A stretch of DNA of 64,000 bases from an uncultured Isoptericola sp. (GTDB lineage Bacteria > Actinomycetota > Actinomycetes > Actinomycetales > Cellulomonadaceae). This document shows positions 1 to 8,457 of this stretch, piece by piece (the first letter of the stretch is position 1; each line of letters starts with the position of its first letter). The position numbers and the translations under genes are program-made. The stretch lies in the NCBI GenBank assembly GCA_947497265.1, contig CANMFP010000012.1, positions 34,483-98,482 of the forward strand, in the 5' to 3' direction. Under the pieces are notes generated by a model that saw nothing but the letters and a program-made list of their open reading frames with translations, was not told where the DNA came from and did no database searches.

Positions 1-500
1 ACTACACGCACGGTCTCGCGCTGGCGCTGTACTGCGGCAAGCTGTTCCACATCGACCTCAACGGCCAGCACGGCCCGCGCTACGACCAGGACCTCGTGTT
101 CGGTCACGGCGACCTGCTGTCGGCGTTCTTCACGGTCGACCTGCTGGAGAACGGGTTCCCGAACGGCGGCCCGCGCTACGAGGGCCCGCGGCACTTCGAC
201 TACAAGCCGAGCCGCACCGAGCACCTCGACGGCGTGTGGGAGTCGGCCAAGGCCAACATGGCCACCTACGACATGCTCGCCGCGAAGGCGAAGGCGTACC
301 GCGAGGACCCTGCCGTGCAGCAGGCGTTCGAGCACGCCGGCATCTTCGAGCTGGGTCAGTCGACGCTGGGTGAGGGCGAGTCCTTCGACGCGTTCCTCGC
401 GGACGAGTCGGTGGACGGCATCGACGTCGACGCCGTGGCCGCGCGCGACTACGGTCTGGTGAAGCTGCACCAGCTCGCGCTGGAGCACCTCATCGGCTGA
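1..500 (+). CDS. xylA: xylose isomerase, C-terminal part (cut by window edge)
   Basis: Xylose isomerase interconverts D-xylose and D-xylulose in the cytoplasm, the first step of bacterial xylose use. The reading frame is open from base 3 and gives the last 165 residues. The stretch FHIDLNGQ followed by RYDQDL and FGHGDL is the conserved metal-site region of the family, with the Asp residues that bind the second divalent metal. The start codon and the N-terminal half lie outside the window. xylB follows on the same strand, so this is the end of a xylAB unit, but a 72-bp palindrome separates the two genes and could uncouple their expression. The family assignment is secure. Confidence 0.93.
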   Translation, partial: YTHGLALALYCGKLFHIDLNGQHGPRYDQDLVFGHGDLLSAFFTVDLLENGFPNGGPRYEGPRHFDYKPSRTEHLDGVWESAKANMATYDMLAAKAKAYREDPAVQQAFEHAGIFELGQSTLGEGESFDAFLADESVDGIDVDAVAARDYGLVKLHQLALEHLIG

Positions 501-519
501 GTCGCAGCTGACCTTCGTC

Positions 520-591
520 GTTGTGGGCGCGATTTCTGGCCCGGTATGCCCGGTTCGCCGGGCTTCCGGGCCCAGAAATCGCGCCCACAAC
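520..591. repeat. 72-bp palindromic element, copy 1 (xylA-xylB gap)
   Basis: The ends are exact inverted copies of GTTGTGGGCGCGATTTCTGG. The centre holds a further nested hairpin, GCCCGG/CCGGGC around TTCG. The element starts 20 bases after the xylA stop. It belongs to the family also seen at 17488, 18518, 26713 and 54174. As RNA it would form a very stable stem-loop that could terminate transcription or protect the xylA transcript end. Confidence 0.93.
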
Positions 592-622
592 ACCCGTCGA
601 CTGAACCAACCAAGGAGCGAAG

Positions 623-2131
623 ATGCCCCTCGTGGCAGGCGTGGACACCTCCACGCAGTCCTGCAAGATCGTCGTGCGCGACGCCGAGACCGGCGCCCTG
701 GTGCGTTCCGGCTCGGCCCAGCACCCGGACGGCACGGAGGTCCACCCCGACCACTGGTGGACGGCCTTCACCGAGGCGGCCCGCGCGGCCGGTGGGCTCG
801 ACGACGTGGCCGCGATCGCCGTCGGCGGCCAGCAGCACGGCATGGTCGCCCTCGACGCCGAGGGGAACGTGGTCCGCGACGCCCTGCTGTGGAACGACAC
901 CCGGTCCGCCCCGGCTGCCGAGGACCTCATCCGTGAGCTCGGCGAGGGCGATCGTGATGCCGGTGCCCAGCGCTGGGCGGATGCCACCGGATCGGTCCTC
1001 GTCGCCTCGCTCACCATCACGAAGCTGCGCTGGCTGCGCGACGCCGAGCCCGACAACGCCGCCCGCGTCGCCGCCGTCGCGCTCCCTCACGACTGGCTGA
1101 GCTGGCGCATCGCCGGCTACGGACCGGCCGGCGACCCGTCGGCGCCCCTCGGCCCGCAGCTCGACCGCCTCTTCACCGACCGGTCCGACGCCTCCGGGAC
1201 CGGCTACTACGACGCCGAGGCCGCGGCCGACGACGGCACTCCCGACGGGCCGGGCGCGTACCGGCGCGACCTGCTCGCCCTCGGGTTCGGCCGCGACGAC
1301 GTCGTGCTGCCGCGCGTCCTCGCACCCTCCGAGTCCGGCGGCGTCGCCCACCCGACCGTGGCGGGCTCCGCGGTCGACGGCGGTGCCCTGCTGGGTCCCG
1401 GCGCGGGCGACAACGCGGGCGCCTCGCTCGGCCTGGGCATGGGTCCGGGCGACATCGCGATCTCGATCGGCACCTCCGGCGTCGTCTCCGCCGTCGCACC
1501 GCGCCGCACCGCCGACGGCTCGGGCGCGATCAACGGGTTCGCCGACGCCACCGGCAACGCCCTCATGCTCGCGGTGACGCTGAACGCCGCGCGGGTGCTC
1601 GACGCCGCCCGCACCGTGCTGGACACCGACTTCGACGGTCTCGCGCGTCTCGCCCTGTCCGCACCGCCCGGGGCCGACGGCCTGGTGCTGGTGCCCTATC
1701 TCGAGGGCGAGCGCACGCCCAACCGTCCCGATGCGACCGGCACGCTGCACGGCGTCCGCCTCAAGAGCTCGACGCGCGAGCACCTGGCCCGTGCGTACGT
1801 CGAGGGGATGCTGTGCGGGCTGGCCGACGGGCTCGACGCCCTGCGGGCACAGGGCGTACCCGTCGAGCGCGTCATGCTCATCGGTGGTGCCGCCCAGTCG
1901 CCGGCGGTCCAGGAGATCGCGCCGCAGGTCTTCGGCGTTCCGATCTCGATCCCCGCTGCGGGCGAGTACGTCGCCGACGGCGCCGCGCGGCAGGCGACAT
2001 GGGTGCTCGCGGCCGCGTCTGACCCGTCCGCGTCGGCCCCGTCGTGGTCGACGTCGGTCACCGCCACGCTCGACGCGGACCCGCGCCCGGTGGTGCGCGA
2101 GCAGTACGCCGCCGTCCGCGACCTGGTGTGA
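623..2131 (+). CDS. xylB: xylulokinase
   Basis: Phosphorylates D-xylulose to D-xylulose 5-phosphate with ATP, feeding the pentose phosphate pathway. The 502-residue product has the usual length and FGGY-kinase layout: an N-terminal phosphate-binding strand (GVDTSTQS, residues 6-13), the substrate loop GGQQHGM (68-74), WNDTR (90-94), and GAGDNAG, whose Asp263 matches the family's catalytic base. The C-terminal actin-like half contains GTSG and a GGAAQSP motif. The ATG is preceded by a good ribosome binding site (AAGGAG). It lies directly downstream of xylA and is followed by a strong hairpin at 2177. Confidence 0.95.
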   Translation: MPLVAGVDTSTQSCKIVVRDAETGALVRSGSAQHPDGTEVHPDHWWTAFTEAARAAGGLDDVAAIAVGGQQHGMVALDAEGNVVRDALLWNDTRSAPAAEDLIRELGEGDRDAGAQRWADATGSVLVASLTITKLRWLRDAEPDNAARVAAVALPHDWLSWRIAGYGPAGDPSAPLGPQLDRLFTDRSDASGTGYYDAEAAADDGTPDGPGAYRRDLLALGFGRDDVVLPRVLAPSESGGVAHPTVAGSAVDGGALLGPGAGDNAGASLGLGMGPGDIAISIGTSGVVSAVAPRRTADGSGAINGFADATGNALMLAVTLNAARVLDAARTVLDTDFDGLARLALSAPPGADGLVLVPYLEGERTPNRPDATGTLHGVRLKSSTREHLARAYVEGMLCGLADGLDALRAQGVPVERVMLIGGAAQSPAVQEIAPQVFGVPISIPAAGEYVADGAARQATWVLAAASDPSASAPSWSTSVTATLDADPRPVVREQYAAVRDLV

Positions 2132-2176
2132 CGACCGCACGCCGGCGCCCGTCCACGGGTGCCGGCACCAGCGCCG

Positions 2177-2210
2177 GACGGCCCGGGAGGAGCGATCCTC
2201 CCGGGCCGTC
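2177..2210 (+). terminator. hairpin terminator after xylB
   Basis: A perfect 15-bp stem (GACGGCCCGGGAGGA and its complement) with a 4-base loop lies 46 bases after the xylB stop. There is no long T tract, as is usual in high-GC actinobacteria. Confidence 0.8.
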
Positions 2211-2234
2211 GCGCTGCCCGGCGGCCATCGTCGG

Positions 2235-2257
2235 AACGATTCGACCTAATCGTTTAG
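2235..2257. promoter_or_regulatory. candidate LacI-type operator upstream of the cellulase gene
   Basis: AACGATT and AATCGTT form a perfect inverted repeat with a 6-base spacer. The overlapping 12-mer CTAATCGTTTAG is a near-perfect palindrome centred on CG, the usual core of LacI-family operators. It sits about 80 bases before the endoglucanase start. LacI-family repressors such as CebR control cellulase genes in actinobacteria. The binding protein here is inferred; none is encoded nearby. Confidence 0.45.
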
Positions 2258-2335
2258 CCCGGTGACCGCTCCCCGGCCCACGACTAACGTGGCCGCCGTC
2301 CCGAACCGTCTACTTCCTCCAGATCGGAGTCCGGA

Positions 2336-3685
2336 ATGCAGCAGGTACGACGACGAACCCGCTGGACAGCTCTTCTCGCCTCGGCCGGCCTGATGGCCAC
2401 CGGCGCCGTCGGTGTAGCCACCGCGACCAGCGCCGCGGCAGCCGAGGGCTGCTCGGTGGACTACCGCGTCACCAACGAGTGGTCGGGCGGCTTCCAGGCC
2501 GACGTCACGGTGACCAACCTCGGCGACCCGATCTCCGCGTGGCAGCTCGGCTGGACGGCCGCCTCCGGGCAGTCGGTGAACCAGGCGTGGAACGCCGAGG
2601 TGTCCCAGTCCGGCAGCACCGTCGAGGCCTCGGGCGTCGACTGGAACTCGGCCCTCGCCGCCGACGCCTCCGCGAGCTTCGGGTTCATCGGCACCTGGTC
2701 CGGCGACAACCCCGTCCCGAGCGACTTCACCCTCAACGGGGTGTCCTGCACCGGCGACGTCGGCGAGCCCGACCCGGAGCCCGAGCCCGACCCGACGGAC
2801 CCCGAGCCCGACCCGGACCCGGACCCGGACCCCACGCCCGCGCCGTCCGGTGACCTCTACGTCGACCCGGACACGCAGGCGTACGCGGCATGGGAGGCGG
2901 CGAGCGGCAGCGACAAGGACCTGCTCGCCAAGATCGCCCTGACGCCGCAGGCGTACTGGGTCGGCAACTGGAACGACGCCGAGACGGAGCGCGCCGCCGT
3001 CGCCGACTACACCGGCCGCGCGGCGGCTGACGGGACGACGGCGATGCTCGCGGTCTACGCCATCCCCGGCCGCGACTGCGGCAACCACTCGGGCGGTGGC
3101 GTCGAGGAGAGCGAGTACGCCCAGTGGATCGACGAGGTCGCCGCCGGGATCCAGGGCAACCCCTTCATCGTCCTGGAGCCGGACGCTCTGGCCCAGCTCG
3201 GTGACTGCGACGGCCAGGGCGACCGCGTCGGTCTCCTGCAGTACGCCGCCGAGCAGCTCACGGCCGCGGGCGGCCGCGTCTACATCGACGCCGGGCACTC
3301 CGGCTGGCTGAGCCCCGGAGACGCCGCAGACCGCCTCAACCAGATCGGGTTCGACCACGCGGTCGGGTTCGCCCTCAACACGTCGAACTACAACCCGACG
3401 GCCGCCGAGCAGGCCTACGGGGAGCAGATCTCGGCGCTCACCGGTGGTGCCTCCTACGTCATCGACACGTCGCGCAACGGCAACGGCTCCAACGGCGAGT
3501 GGTGCAACCCACGCGGCCGCGCGCTGGGTGAGCAGCCGCGCACCGTCGACGACGGCACGGCGCTCGACGCCCTGCTCTGGGTCAAGCTGCCCGGCGAGTC
3601 GGACGGCAGCTGCAACGGCGGCCCGGCCGCCGGTGCCTGGTGGCAGGAGATCGCCCTCGAGATGGCGGAGAACGCCTCCTGGTGA
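2336..3685 (+). CDS. secreted GH6 endoglucanase with N-terminal CBM2
   Basis: A cellulase that would cleave internal beta-1,4 bonds of cellulose outside the cell. The 449-residue precursor has an Arg-rich signal peptide (about residues 1-36, ending in Ala repeats), a CBM2 cellulose-binding module bounded by two Cys (about 37-138), an Asp/Glu/Pro linker (about 139-175) and a GH6 catalytic domain. The GH6 domain contains AIPGRDC with Asp247 and LEPDALAQL with Asp283, matching the two catalytic Asp residues of the family, and WCNPRGRALG near the end. The order resembles CenA of Cellulomonas fimi, so endoglucanase is favoured over cellobiohydrolase; the activity type is inferred. A stem-loop follows directly. 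Confidence 0.92.
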   Translation: MQQVRRRTRWTALLASAGLMATGAVGVATATSAAAAEGCSVDYRVTNEWSGGFQADVTVTNLGDPISAWQLGWTAASGQSVNQAWNAEVSQSGSTVEASGVDWNSALAADASASFGFIGTWSGDNPVPSDFTLNGVSCTGDVGEPDPEPEPDPTDPEPDPDPDPDPTPAPSGDLYVDPDTQAYAAWEAASGSDKDLLAKIALTPQAYWVGNWNDAETERAAVADYTGRAAADGTTAMLAVYAIPGRDCGNHSGGGVEESEYAQWIDEVAAGIQGNPFIVLEPDALAQLGDCDGQGDRVGLLQYAAEQLTAAGGRVYIDAGHSGWLSPGDAADRLNQIGFDHAVGFALNTSNYNPTAAEQAYGEQISALTGGASYVIDTSRNGNGSNGEWCNPRGRALGEQPRTVDDGTALDALLWVKLPGESDGSCNGGPAAGAWWQEIALEMAENASW

Positions 3686-3697
3686 TCGTCCCCGGTG

Positions 3698-3727
3698 AAC
3701 CGGGTCCCCCGCGCGGGGGACCCGGTT
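3698..3727 (+). terminator. hairpin terminator after the cellulase gene
   Basis: A perfect 13-bp stem (AACCGGGTCCCCC and its complement) with a GCGC loop lies 12 bases after the cellulase stop codon. Confidence 0.8.
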
Positions 3728-3776
3728 GCCCGGGCCGGGGGATCACTCCCTCGGCCCGGGGCGCCACGCTGACGGT

Positions 3777-4193
3777 ATGGAACAGACGAAGAGCACTGGT
3801 GCGGGCCTGACCCGCACCGCCGGCATCCTCATGATCGTCATCGCGGTGCTGCACGCCGTCGTCACCACCACGTCCCACTGGAGCGGCTGGCTCGCCGGCG
3901 ACCTGCGCGACCGCACCGCGAGCGCCGAGTCGGTGGCGGCCTTCTGGGCGCAGCCCGGTGGGTTCGCCGTGGTCGTGCTGGTGCTCGGTCTCCTGGTCGT
4001 CCGTACGGCGAACAGGGGTGACCGGCTCCCTGCCTATGTCGGCTGGTCGCTCCTCGGCTGGGTCGTCCTCTGCCTCGTCCTGATCGGCCCGGCGAGCGGC
4101 TTCAGCCTCGCGCTCGTGCCCGCTGCCCTGCTGGTCGCTGCCGACGTGCGGGCGCGGCTCGCGGCCCGGCGCTGCCAGGTGCGGATCCGGTAG
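3777..4193 (+). CDS. small multi-pass membrane protein (DUF6463-like)
   Basis: A 138-residue protein with four predicted membrane helices: about residues 14-32, 55-75, 90-108 and 112-126. It has no catalytic motif that I can recognise. Its length and helix pattern resemble actinobacterial DUF6463 proteins, but that is a loose match. The ATG at 3777 begins MEQTKSTG and is preferred because upstream sequence reads like non-coding GC-rich DNA. Its 3' end overlaps the end of the convergent dihydrofolate reductase frame by up to 160 bases. Confidence 0.7.
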   Translation: MEQTKSTGAGLTRTAGILMIVIAVLHAVVTTTSHWSGWLAGDLRDRTASAESVAAFWAQPGGFAVVVLVLGLLVVRTANRGDRLPAYVGWSLLGWVVLCLVLIGPASGFSLALVPAALLVAADVRARLAARRCQVRIR

Positions 4194-4684
4194 CGCAGCC
4201 CGGCGGTGCCCGACGACGTCATCCAGCGTGTCGACGCACCTGCGGCCGGCGACCACTCGGCCGGGTCGAGCACCGGTGCGAACGCGTCCCCCGCCACGTC
4301 GAGGTCGACCTCCGTGACCATGCAGACGTCCGCGAGCGCGACCGCCTCCGCGTAGACCTGCCCGCCACCCATGACCCACACCTCGTCGCCACCGACCGCC
4401 TCGCGCGCGATGTCCAGCGCGGCGGGCAGCGACGACGCGACCACCGCACCGTCGTCGGACCATCCGGGTTGCCGGGTCACCACCACGTTGGTGCGTCCGG
4501 GCAGCGGCCGGACCCTGGCCGGCAGCGACTCCCAGGTGAGCCTGCCCATGACGACCGGGTGCCCCGCCGTCGTGCGCTTGAAGTGCGCGAAGTCCTCCGG
4601 GACGTGCCACGGGATGGCTCCGCCCGCACCGATGACCGGTCGGCCCGCGGCGTCACGGGCCTGCGCCCAGATCAGCCCGACCAC
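4034..4684 (-). CDS. dfrA: dihydrofolate reductase with unusual C-terminal tail
   Basis: Reduces dihydrofolate to tetrahydrofolate with NADPH. The pattern IGAGGAIPWHVPEDFAHFK, VVMGRLTWESL, GRTNVVVTRQ and VMGGGQVYAEA gives the substrate site, the NADPH site and the catalytic acid region. The GTG at 4684 gives a core of about 171 residues, the normal length, ending near base 4172. The frame then stays open for another 45 Arg/Thr/Ala-rich residues, antisense to the neighbouring membrane-protein gene. This tail has no counterpart in the family and suggests a lost stop codon or an assembly error. The gene lies just downstream of thyA, which regenerates its substrate. Confidence 0.85.
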   Translation of the reverse strand: MVGLIWAQARDAAGRPVIGAGGAIPWHVPEDFAHFKRTTAGHPVVMGRLTWESLPARVRPLPGRTNVVVTRQPGWSDDGAVVASSLPAALDIAREAVGGDEVWVMGGGQVYAEAVALADVCMVTEVDLDVAGDAFAPVLDPAEWSPAAGASTRWMTSSGTAGLRYRIRTWQRRAASRARTSAATSRAAGTSARLKPLAGPIRTRQRTTQPRSDQPT

Positions 4685-4736
4685 ACCACGCCCGCCGCGC
4701 GATCCCTCGGACCGCGATCCCTCGGCCCCCGGACCC

Positions 4737-5603
4737 TCAGACAGCAACAGGTGCCTTGATGCCGGGATGGTGCTGGTAGCCGACCACCTCGATGTCCTCG
4801 TAGGTGTAGTCGAGGATCGACGCACGGGGCGCGAGCCGCAGCCGCGGGTACGGGTAGGGGTCGCGCGCGAGCTGCGTGGTCACCTGCTCCACGTGGTTGT
4901 CGTAGATGTGGCAGTCGCCGCCGGTCCATACGAAGTCGCCGACCGCGAGCCCGGTCTGTGCCGCCACCATGTGCGTCAGCAGCGCGTACGAGGCGATGTT
5001 GAACGGCACGCCGAGGAACAGGTCGGCCGAGCGCTGGTAGAGCTGGCAGCTCAACCGGCCGTCCGCCACGTAGAACTGGAACATGACGTGGCACGGCGGC
5101 AGCGCCATGTTCTCGATCTCGGCGACGTTCCACGCCGAGACGATGTGCCGCCGCGAGTCGGGGTTGGTGCGCAGCTGTTCGACGACGCGCGCGATCTGGT
5201 CCACGTGCCGGCCGTCCGGCGTCGGCCACGAGCGCCACTGCACGCCGTAGACGGGGCCGAGCTCGCCCCCGGCGTCGGCCCACTCGTCCCAGATGGACAC
5301 ACCGTGCTCCTGCAGCCACCGGACGTTCGAGTCGCCGCGCAGGAACCACAGCAGCTCGTACGCGATCGACTTCAGGTGCACGCGCTTGGTGGTGATGAGC
5401 GGGAAGCCGGCCTCGAGGTCGTAGCGGATCTGCCGCCCGAACACGCTGCGCGTGCCCGTCCCGGTGCGATCGTCCTTGCGCGTGCCGTGCTCCAGGACGT
5501 CGCGCAGCAGGTCCTCGTAGGGGGTCGGCACGGTGCCCGACGGCGCGGGCTCACCCGCGGACGTCGGCACGGCGGTGGCGTCCGTGAAGTCAGGGGCGGT
5601 CAT
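4737..5603 (-). CDS. thyA: thymidylate synthase
   Basis: Makes dTMP from dUMP using methylenetetrahydrofolate and releases dihydrofolate. The 288-residue product contains the family landmarks: [11 protein letters not shown] near the N-terminus, [12 protein letters not shown], the active-site PPCH with the nucleophilic Cys, [17 protein letters not shown], and DCHIYDNH. The chosen ATG is the first in frame and adds a short, poorly conserved leader of about 25 residues before the conserved core. dfrA lies 52 bases downstream on the same strand, so the two probably form one folate/dTMP unit. Confidence 0.96.
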   Translation of the reverse strand: MTAPDFTDATAVPTSAGEPAPSGTVPTPYEDLLRDVLEHGTRKDDRTGTGTRSVFGRQIRYDLEAGFPLITTKRVHLKSIAYELLWFLRGDSNVRWLQEHGVSIWDEWADAGGELGPVYGVQWRSWPTPDGRHVDQIARVVEQLRTNPDSRRHIVSAWNVAEIENMALPPCHVMFQFYVADGRLSCQLYQRSADLFLGVPFNIASYALLTHMVAAQTGLAVGDFVWTGGDCHIYDNHVEQVTTQLARDPYPYPRLRLAPRASILDYTYEDIEVVGYQHHPGIKAPVAV

Positions 5604-5672
5604 GCGGACGAGTCTACGGACGCTCGGCGCCGGGGTGCTGGAGGCTGACCGGCCCGCCGGTACCGTGACGCC

Positions 5673-6263
5673 ATGAGCCCCCGACGACTCGCGACCACCG
5701 GCGGGCTCGCCGCCGTCGTCAGCGTGCTCGTCGTGCTGCTGTACTCCGCACGGGTCGGGCGCCGGATCGGCGAGCCGGGCGTGATCTCCGGTCTCGCGCT
5801 GGTGCTGGTCGTGGCCGCGGTCGCGGTGGCCGTGTGGTTCGCCGTCGTCTCGGCGCGCGTGCGCAGCCAGGTCGCACGGGTGGCGCGGTACCGGCCCGGC
5901 TCCCCGCTGTTCGTCGGGCGCCCGACGGCGGCACTGACGGCCGAGGCCCGCAGCCTCCGGGCGGGGACGCGCGGCCTGCCGCCCGACTGCCCGGACCGGG
6001 AGCATGTGGTCTACGCGATCCTCACCGACCGGGTCGAGCTGTGGGTCCGTGGCGACGACGCCCCGCGATGGTGGGTGACGCTGCCCGCCCCGGTCGCGAC
6101 CGGCACGGTGGGCTCCGGCCGGCGGGTGCTGGACGCCCTGACGGTCCGGGACGCCTCGGCCCGGCTGCAGCTCGTGCCGACGTCGGACTCCGCGCAGGCG
6201 TGGCCGTCCCGGGCGCACCGGGCCGCCGCCGTCGCGCACGCCCGGGAGCTGCTGCAGCGCTGA
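5673..6263 (+). CDS. hypothetical protein with two N-terminal membrane helices
   Basis: I do not recognise a family. The 196-residue product has two hydrophobic helices (about residues 9-24 and 38-60) followed by a soluble domain of about 130 residues. That domain has a Trp pair (RWWVTLP) but no clear catalytic motif. It is transcribed divergently from thyA with a 69-base gap. Codon use matches its neighbours, so it is a genuine gene. Confidence 0.75.
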   Translation: MSPRRLATTGGLAAVVSVLVVLLYSARVGRRIGEPGVISGLALVLVVAAVAVAVWFAVVSARVRSQVARVARYRPGSPLFVGRPTAALTAEARSLRAGTRGLPPDCPDREHVVYAILTDRVELWVRGDDAPRWWVTLPAPVATGTVGSGRRVLDALTVRDASARLQLVPTSDSAQAWPSRAHRAAAVAHARELLQR

Positions 6264-6282
6264 CCTCGTCGCGGGCCGGACG

Positions 6283-6546
6283 CTACTCCGACGGCCGCGC
6301 GTGCCGCGCGGCGTGCGGTGCGTCGACCGGCTCGTCGGGCACGGCGTCCGTCCCGTCACGACGGAGGTGGGCGCCGTGCTCCACCGCGGCGGACCGCTCC
6401 GCGGCACGGACGTCCGGCCCGACGGCCCCCGGGCGCTCGGGGTGCACGGAGCCGTCGTCGCTCTCGCTGCCGGTCGTCCCGCCGTCGGGCAGCTCGTCCG
6501 GCAGGATCTTGCCCGACCCGAAGTCGGACTTGTCCCGGGTGCTCAT
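6283..6546 (-). CDS. small acidic protein, unknown function
   Basis: An 87-residue product beginning [18 protein letters not shown]. It is rich in Asp, Glu, Gly and Pro and is probably unstructured. There are no Cys residues, membrane helices or known motifs. The ATG at 6546 is preceded on its strand by GGATCG, a weak ribosome site. It is convergent with the upstream membrane-protein gene and divergent from the OsmC gene. I keep it because the frame is clean and the N-terminus looks like protein, but it could be spurious. Confidence 0.5.
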   Translation of the reverse strand: MSTRDKSDFGSGKILPDELPDGGTTGSESDDGSVHPERPGAVGPDVRAAERSAAVEHGAHLRRDGTDAVPDEPVDAPHAARHARPSE

Positions 6547-6633
6547 CCTTCGATCCAAGCACCGTCCGACGCCTCTCGCGCGGTGTGACGGACGCCGTCG
6601 CGCCAGATGTGTCTGCGGTGCGAGGATCGACCC

Positions 6634-7101
6634 ATGACCGACGAGACGACCGCCGCCGACGCACCCGCCGCCGTGACCCCCTCCCCGACCGACCCGCTGT
6701 GGGTCGAGCGCACCGGTACCCGCACCTACCGCGGGCACACCGCGCGCGGTGCCAGCGTAGAGATCGGGCCGGCCTCCGAGGGCGCCGTCTTCACCCCGGG
6801 CGAGCTGCTGAAGATCGCGCTCGCGGCGTGCGCCGGCATGGCCAGCGACACCAAGTTCTCGCGCGTGCTCGGTGACGACTACGAGGCGACCATCCGGGTC
6901 GAGGACGCCAAGGACATGGCCGACGACCGGTACCCCGTCCTCACGGAGAAGTTCGAGATCGACCTGTCCGGGCTGGACGACAAGACCCGCGAGAAGACCC
7001 TCCTGCTCGCTCAGCGGTCCATCGACCGCGCCTGCACCGTGGGCCGCACGCTCAAGGCCGGCGCCGAGGTCCCCCCGGCACAGTTCGCCCCGCCGGCCTG
7101 A
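6634..7101 (+). CDS. OsmC/Ohr family protein
   Basis: OsmC-like proteins are cytoplasmic thiol peroxidases that act on organic hydroperoxides. This 155-residue product has the typical FTPGELLKIALAACAGM segment, in which the Cys of AAC is the first redox residue, and a second Cys in RACTVGRTL near the end, matching the two-Cys arrangement. The first 20 residues are Ala/Thr/Pro-rich and non-conserved. The SRPBCC gene begins 8 bases after its stop, so the two are probably cotranscribed. Confidence 0.88.
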   Translation: MTDETTAADAPAAVTPSPTDPLWVERTGTRTYRGHTARGASVEIGPASEGAVFTPGELLKIALAACAGMASDTKFSRVLGDDYEATIRVEDAKDMADDRYPVLTEKFEIDLSGLDDKTREKTLLLAQRSIDRACTVGRTLKAGAEVPPAQFAPPA

Positions 7102-7108
7102 CGGTCCC

Positions 7109-7603
7109 GTGACCACCCGTCCGGCGTACCGCGTCGAGGTGTCCCGGCTGCTGCCGGTCGACGCCGAGGCCGCGTTCGCCCGGGTGTCGGACCCGCGCCA
7201 CCACCCGCGCTGGATCCCGCTGACGCGCTACGACGGGCCGACGGCGGCACCGGCGCCGGGCGTCGGGTTCACCATGGTGAGCGGACCGGGCGCACGGCGC
7301 GGCCGAGCCGGGTTCGTCGACCGGATGACCACCCTGCAGCATGTCGCGCCGTCGACGGCGGAGGGGACCGTCGGGCGCAACGTGGTGCGCAAGGACGGGC
7401 CTGCCCTGAGCGGCACCGCCGGACTCGACGTCGTCCCGGTGGACGCGGGCCGCTCACGCGTCGTGTGGTGGGAGGAGGTGCGCCTCGTCGGGCCGTGGCC
7501 GCGGCGGGCGAACGAGCGCGCGGTCGGGCTCTTCCTGCGAGCGATGCTGGCCGTCACGCTGTGGCGGTTCAGCCGCGAGGTCTGCTCGCGGGGCCGCGGG
7601 TAG
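7109..7603 (+). CDS. SRPBCC (START-like) family protein
   Basis: A 164-residue product with the START/Bet v1-like pattern: a first strand (YRVEVSRLLPVDAEAAFARV), the DPRHHPRWIPL turn seen in polyketide-cyclase-type SRPBCC proteins, alternating beta strands, and a long C-terminal helix (RAMLAVTLWRFSREV). These proteins bind hydrophobic ligands, but the ligand cannot be predicted. The GTG at 7109 follows the OsmC stop by 8 bases. Confidence 0.82.
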   Translation: MTTRPAYRVEVSRLLPVDAEAAFARVSDPRHHPRWIPLTRYDGPTAAPAPGVGFTMVSGPGARRGRAGFVDRMTTLQHVAPSTAEGTVGRNVVRKDGPALSGTAGLDVVPVDAGRSRVVWWEEVRLVGPWPRRANERAVGLFLRAMLAVTLWRFSREVCSRGRG

Positions 7604-7613
7604 AGTCGCAGGC

Positions 7614-8447
7614 GTGAGCACGTCGGACGTCACCCCGGAGGGCGGGCGCGAGGTCGAGTCCTGGACCCGGTACCGCCCCACTCCCCTGCTGGACTCGCTC
7701 CTCGACAAGGCGGTGACCATCCCGTCGGCGGCGATCCACAAGCACGTCGATGTGGTGCGCCGCCGCAACCCGGAGGCCGAGCCCGCGCGCGTCGTCCAGA
7801 TCCTGGAGCGCGAGTACCTCACGGTGGTCGCCACGACGGGTGGCGCGGTGGGTGCCGCGGCCGCTGCTCCCGCGGTCGGTACGACGGCTGCCGCCGTCCT
7901 GACCACCAGCGACATCGCGACGTTCTTCGCGACGTCGGCGGCGTTCTCCCTCGCCGTCGCTGACGTGCACGGCATCCCGATCGACGACGTCTCCCGGCGG
8001 CGCGCGCTGCTCCTGGCGACGGTGCTCGGTGACGCCGGCGCCCGCGACGTGCAGCGCGCCGCGGAGGGGTCGCAGCTCGCCTGGGGCAAGGTCCTGCTCA
8101 CGTCCATGCCGCAGACGGCGATCAAGCGTGTCAACCGGGTGCTCACGCACCGGTTCCTCAAGCGGCAGCTCGCCAAGCAGGGCACGTTGGCGCTGGGACG
8201 GATGATCCCGTTCGGCGTCGGCGCCGTCGTCGGGTACGCGGGCGGGCGGGCGCTCGGGCACGGGGTCGTCTCCCAGTCCCGGTCGGCGTTCGGCGTGCCG
8301 CCGGGGCGCTTCCCCCGCGTCGTCGAGAACGCCCCGCCGGCACTCGAGGAGGGTGAGCGCGGCAAGCCCTCGGCTGTGCGTTTCCGCCGATTCCGGCGGC
8401 GAGGTTCGGACATCTCCGACGACGACGGCGCCCGCCCGGACGCGTAG
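7614..8447 (+). CDS. EcsC-like hydrophobic protein
   Basis: A 277-residue protein. Residues about 30-60 form an amphipathic helix, and 70-120 are Ala/Val/Gly-rich hydrophobic helices. A second hydrophobic stretch (GVGAVVGYAGGRALG) lies near 205-220, and the end is a charged Arg/Asp-rich tail. The pattern resembles proteins annotated as EcsC family, but I see no diagnostic motif and the match is tentative. The GTG start lies 10 bases after the SRPBCC stop, and the aminotransferase gene starts 10 bases after its own stop, so all four genes from 6634 may form one transcript. Confidence 0.65.
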   Translation: MSTSDVTPEGGREVESWTRYRPTPLLDSLLDKAVTIPSAAIHKHVDVVRRRNPEAEPARVVQILEREYLTVVATTGGAVGAAAAAPAVGTTAAAVLTTSDIATFFATSAAFSLAVADVHGIPIDDVSRRRALLLATVLGDAGARDVQRAAEGSQLAWGKVLLTSMPQTAIKRVNRVLTHRFLKRQLAKQGTLALGRMIPFGVGAVVGYAGGRALGHGVVSQSRSAFGVPPGRFPRVVENAPPALEEGERGKPSAVRFRRFRRRGSDISDDDGARPDA

Positions 8448-8457
8448 TCTCGGAGCC

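Noticed and set aside
520..591. Integron attC sites as an explanation of the 72-bp palindromes
   Set aside because: Length and variable loop fit, but the ends do not match the attC core sites GTTRRRY and RYYYAAC, and no integron integrase is present.
449..2140. Long open frame antisense to xylB
   Set aside because: Arg/Gly-rich shadow frame typical of high-GC DNA, with no family features; xylB on the other strand is unmistakable.
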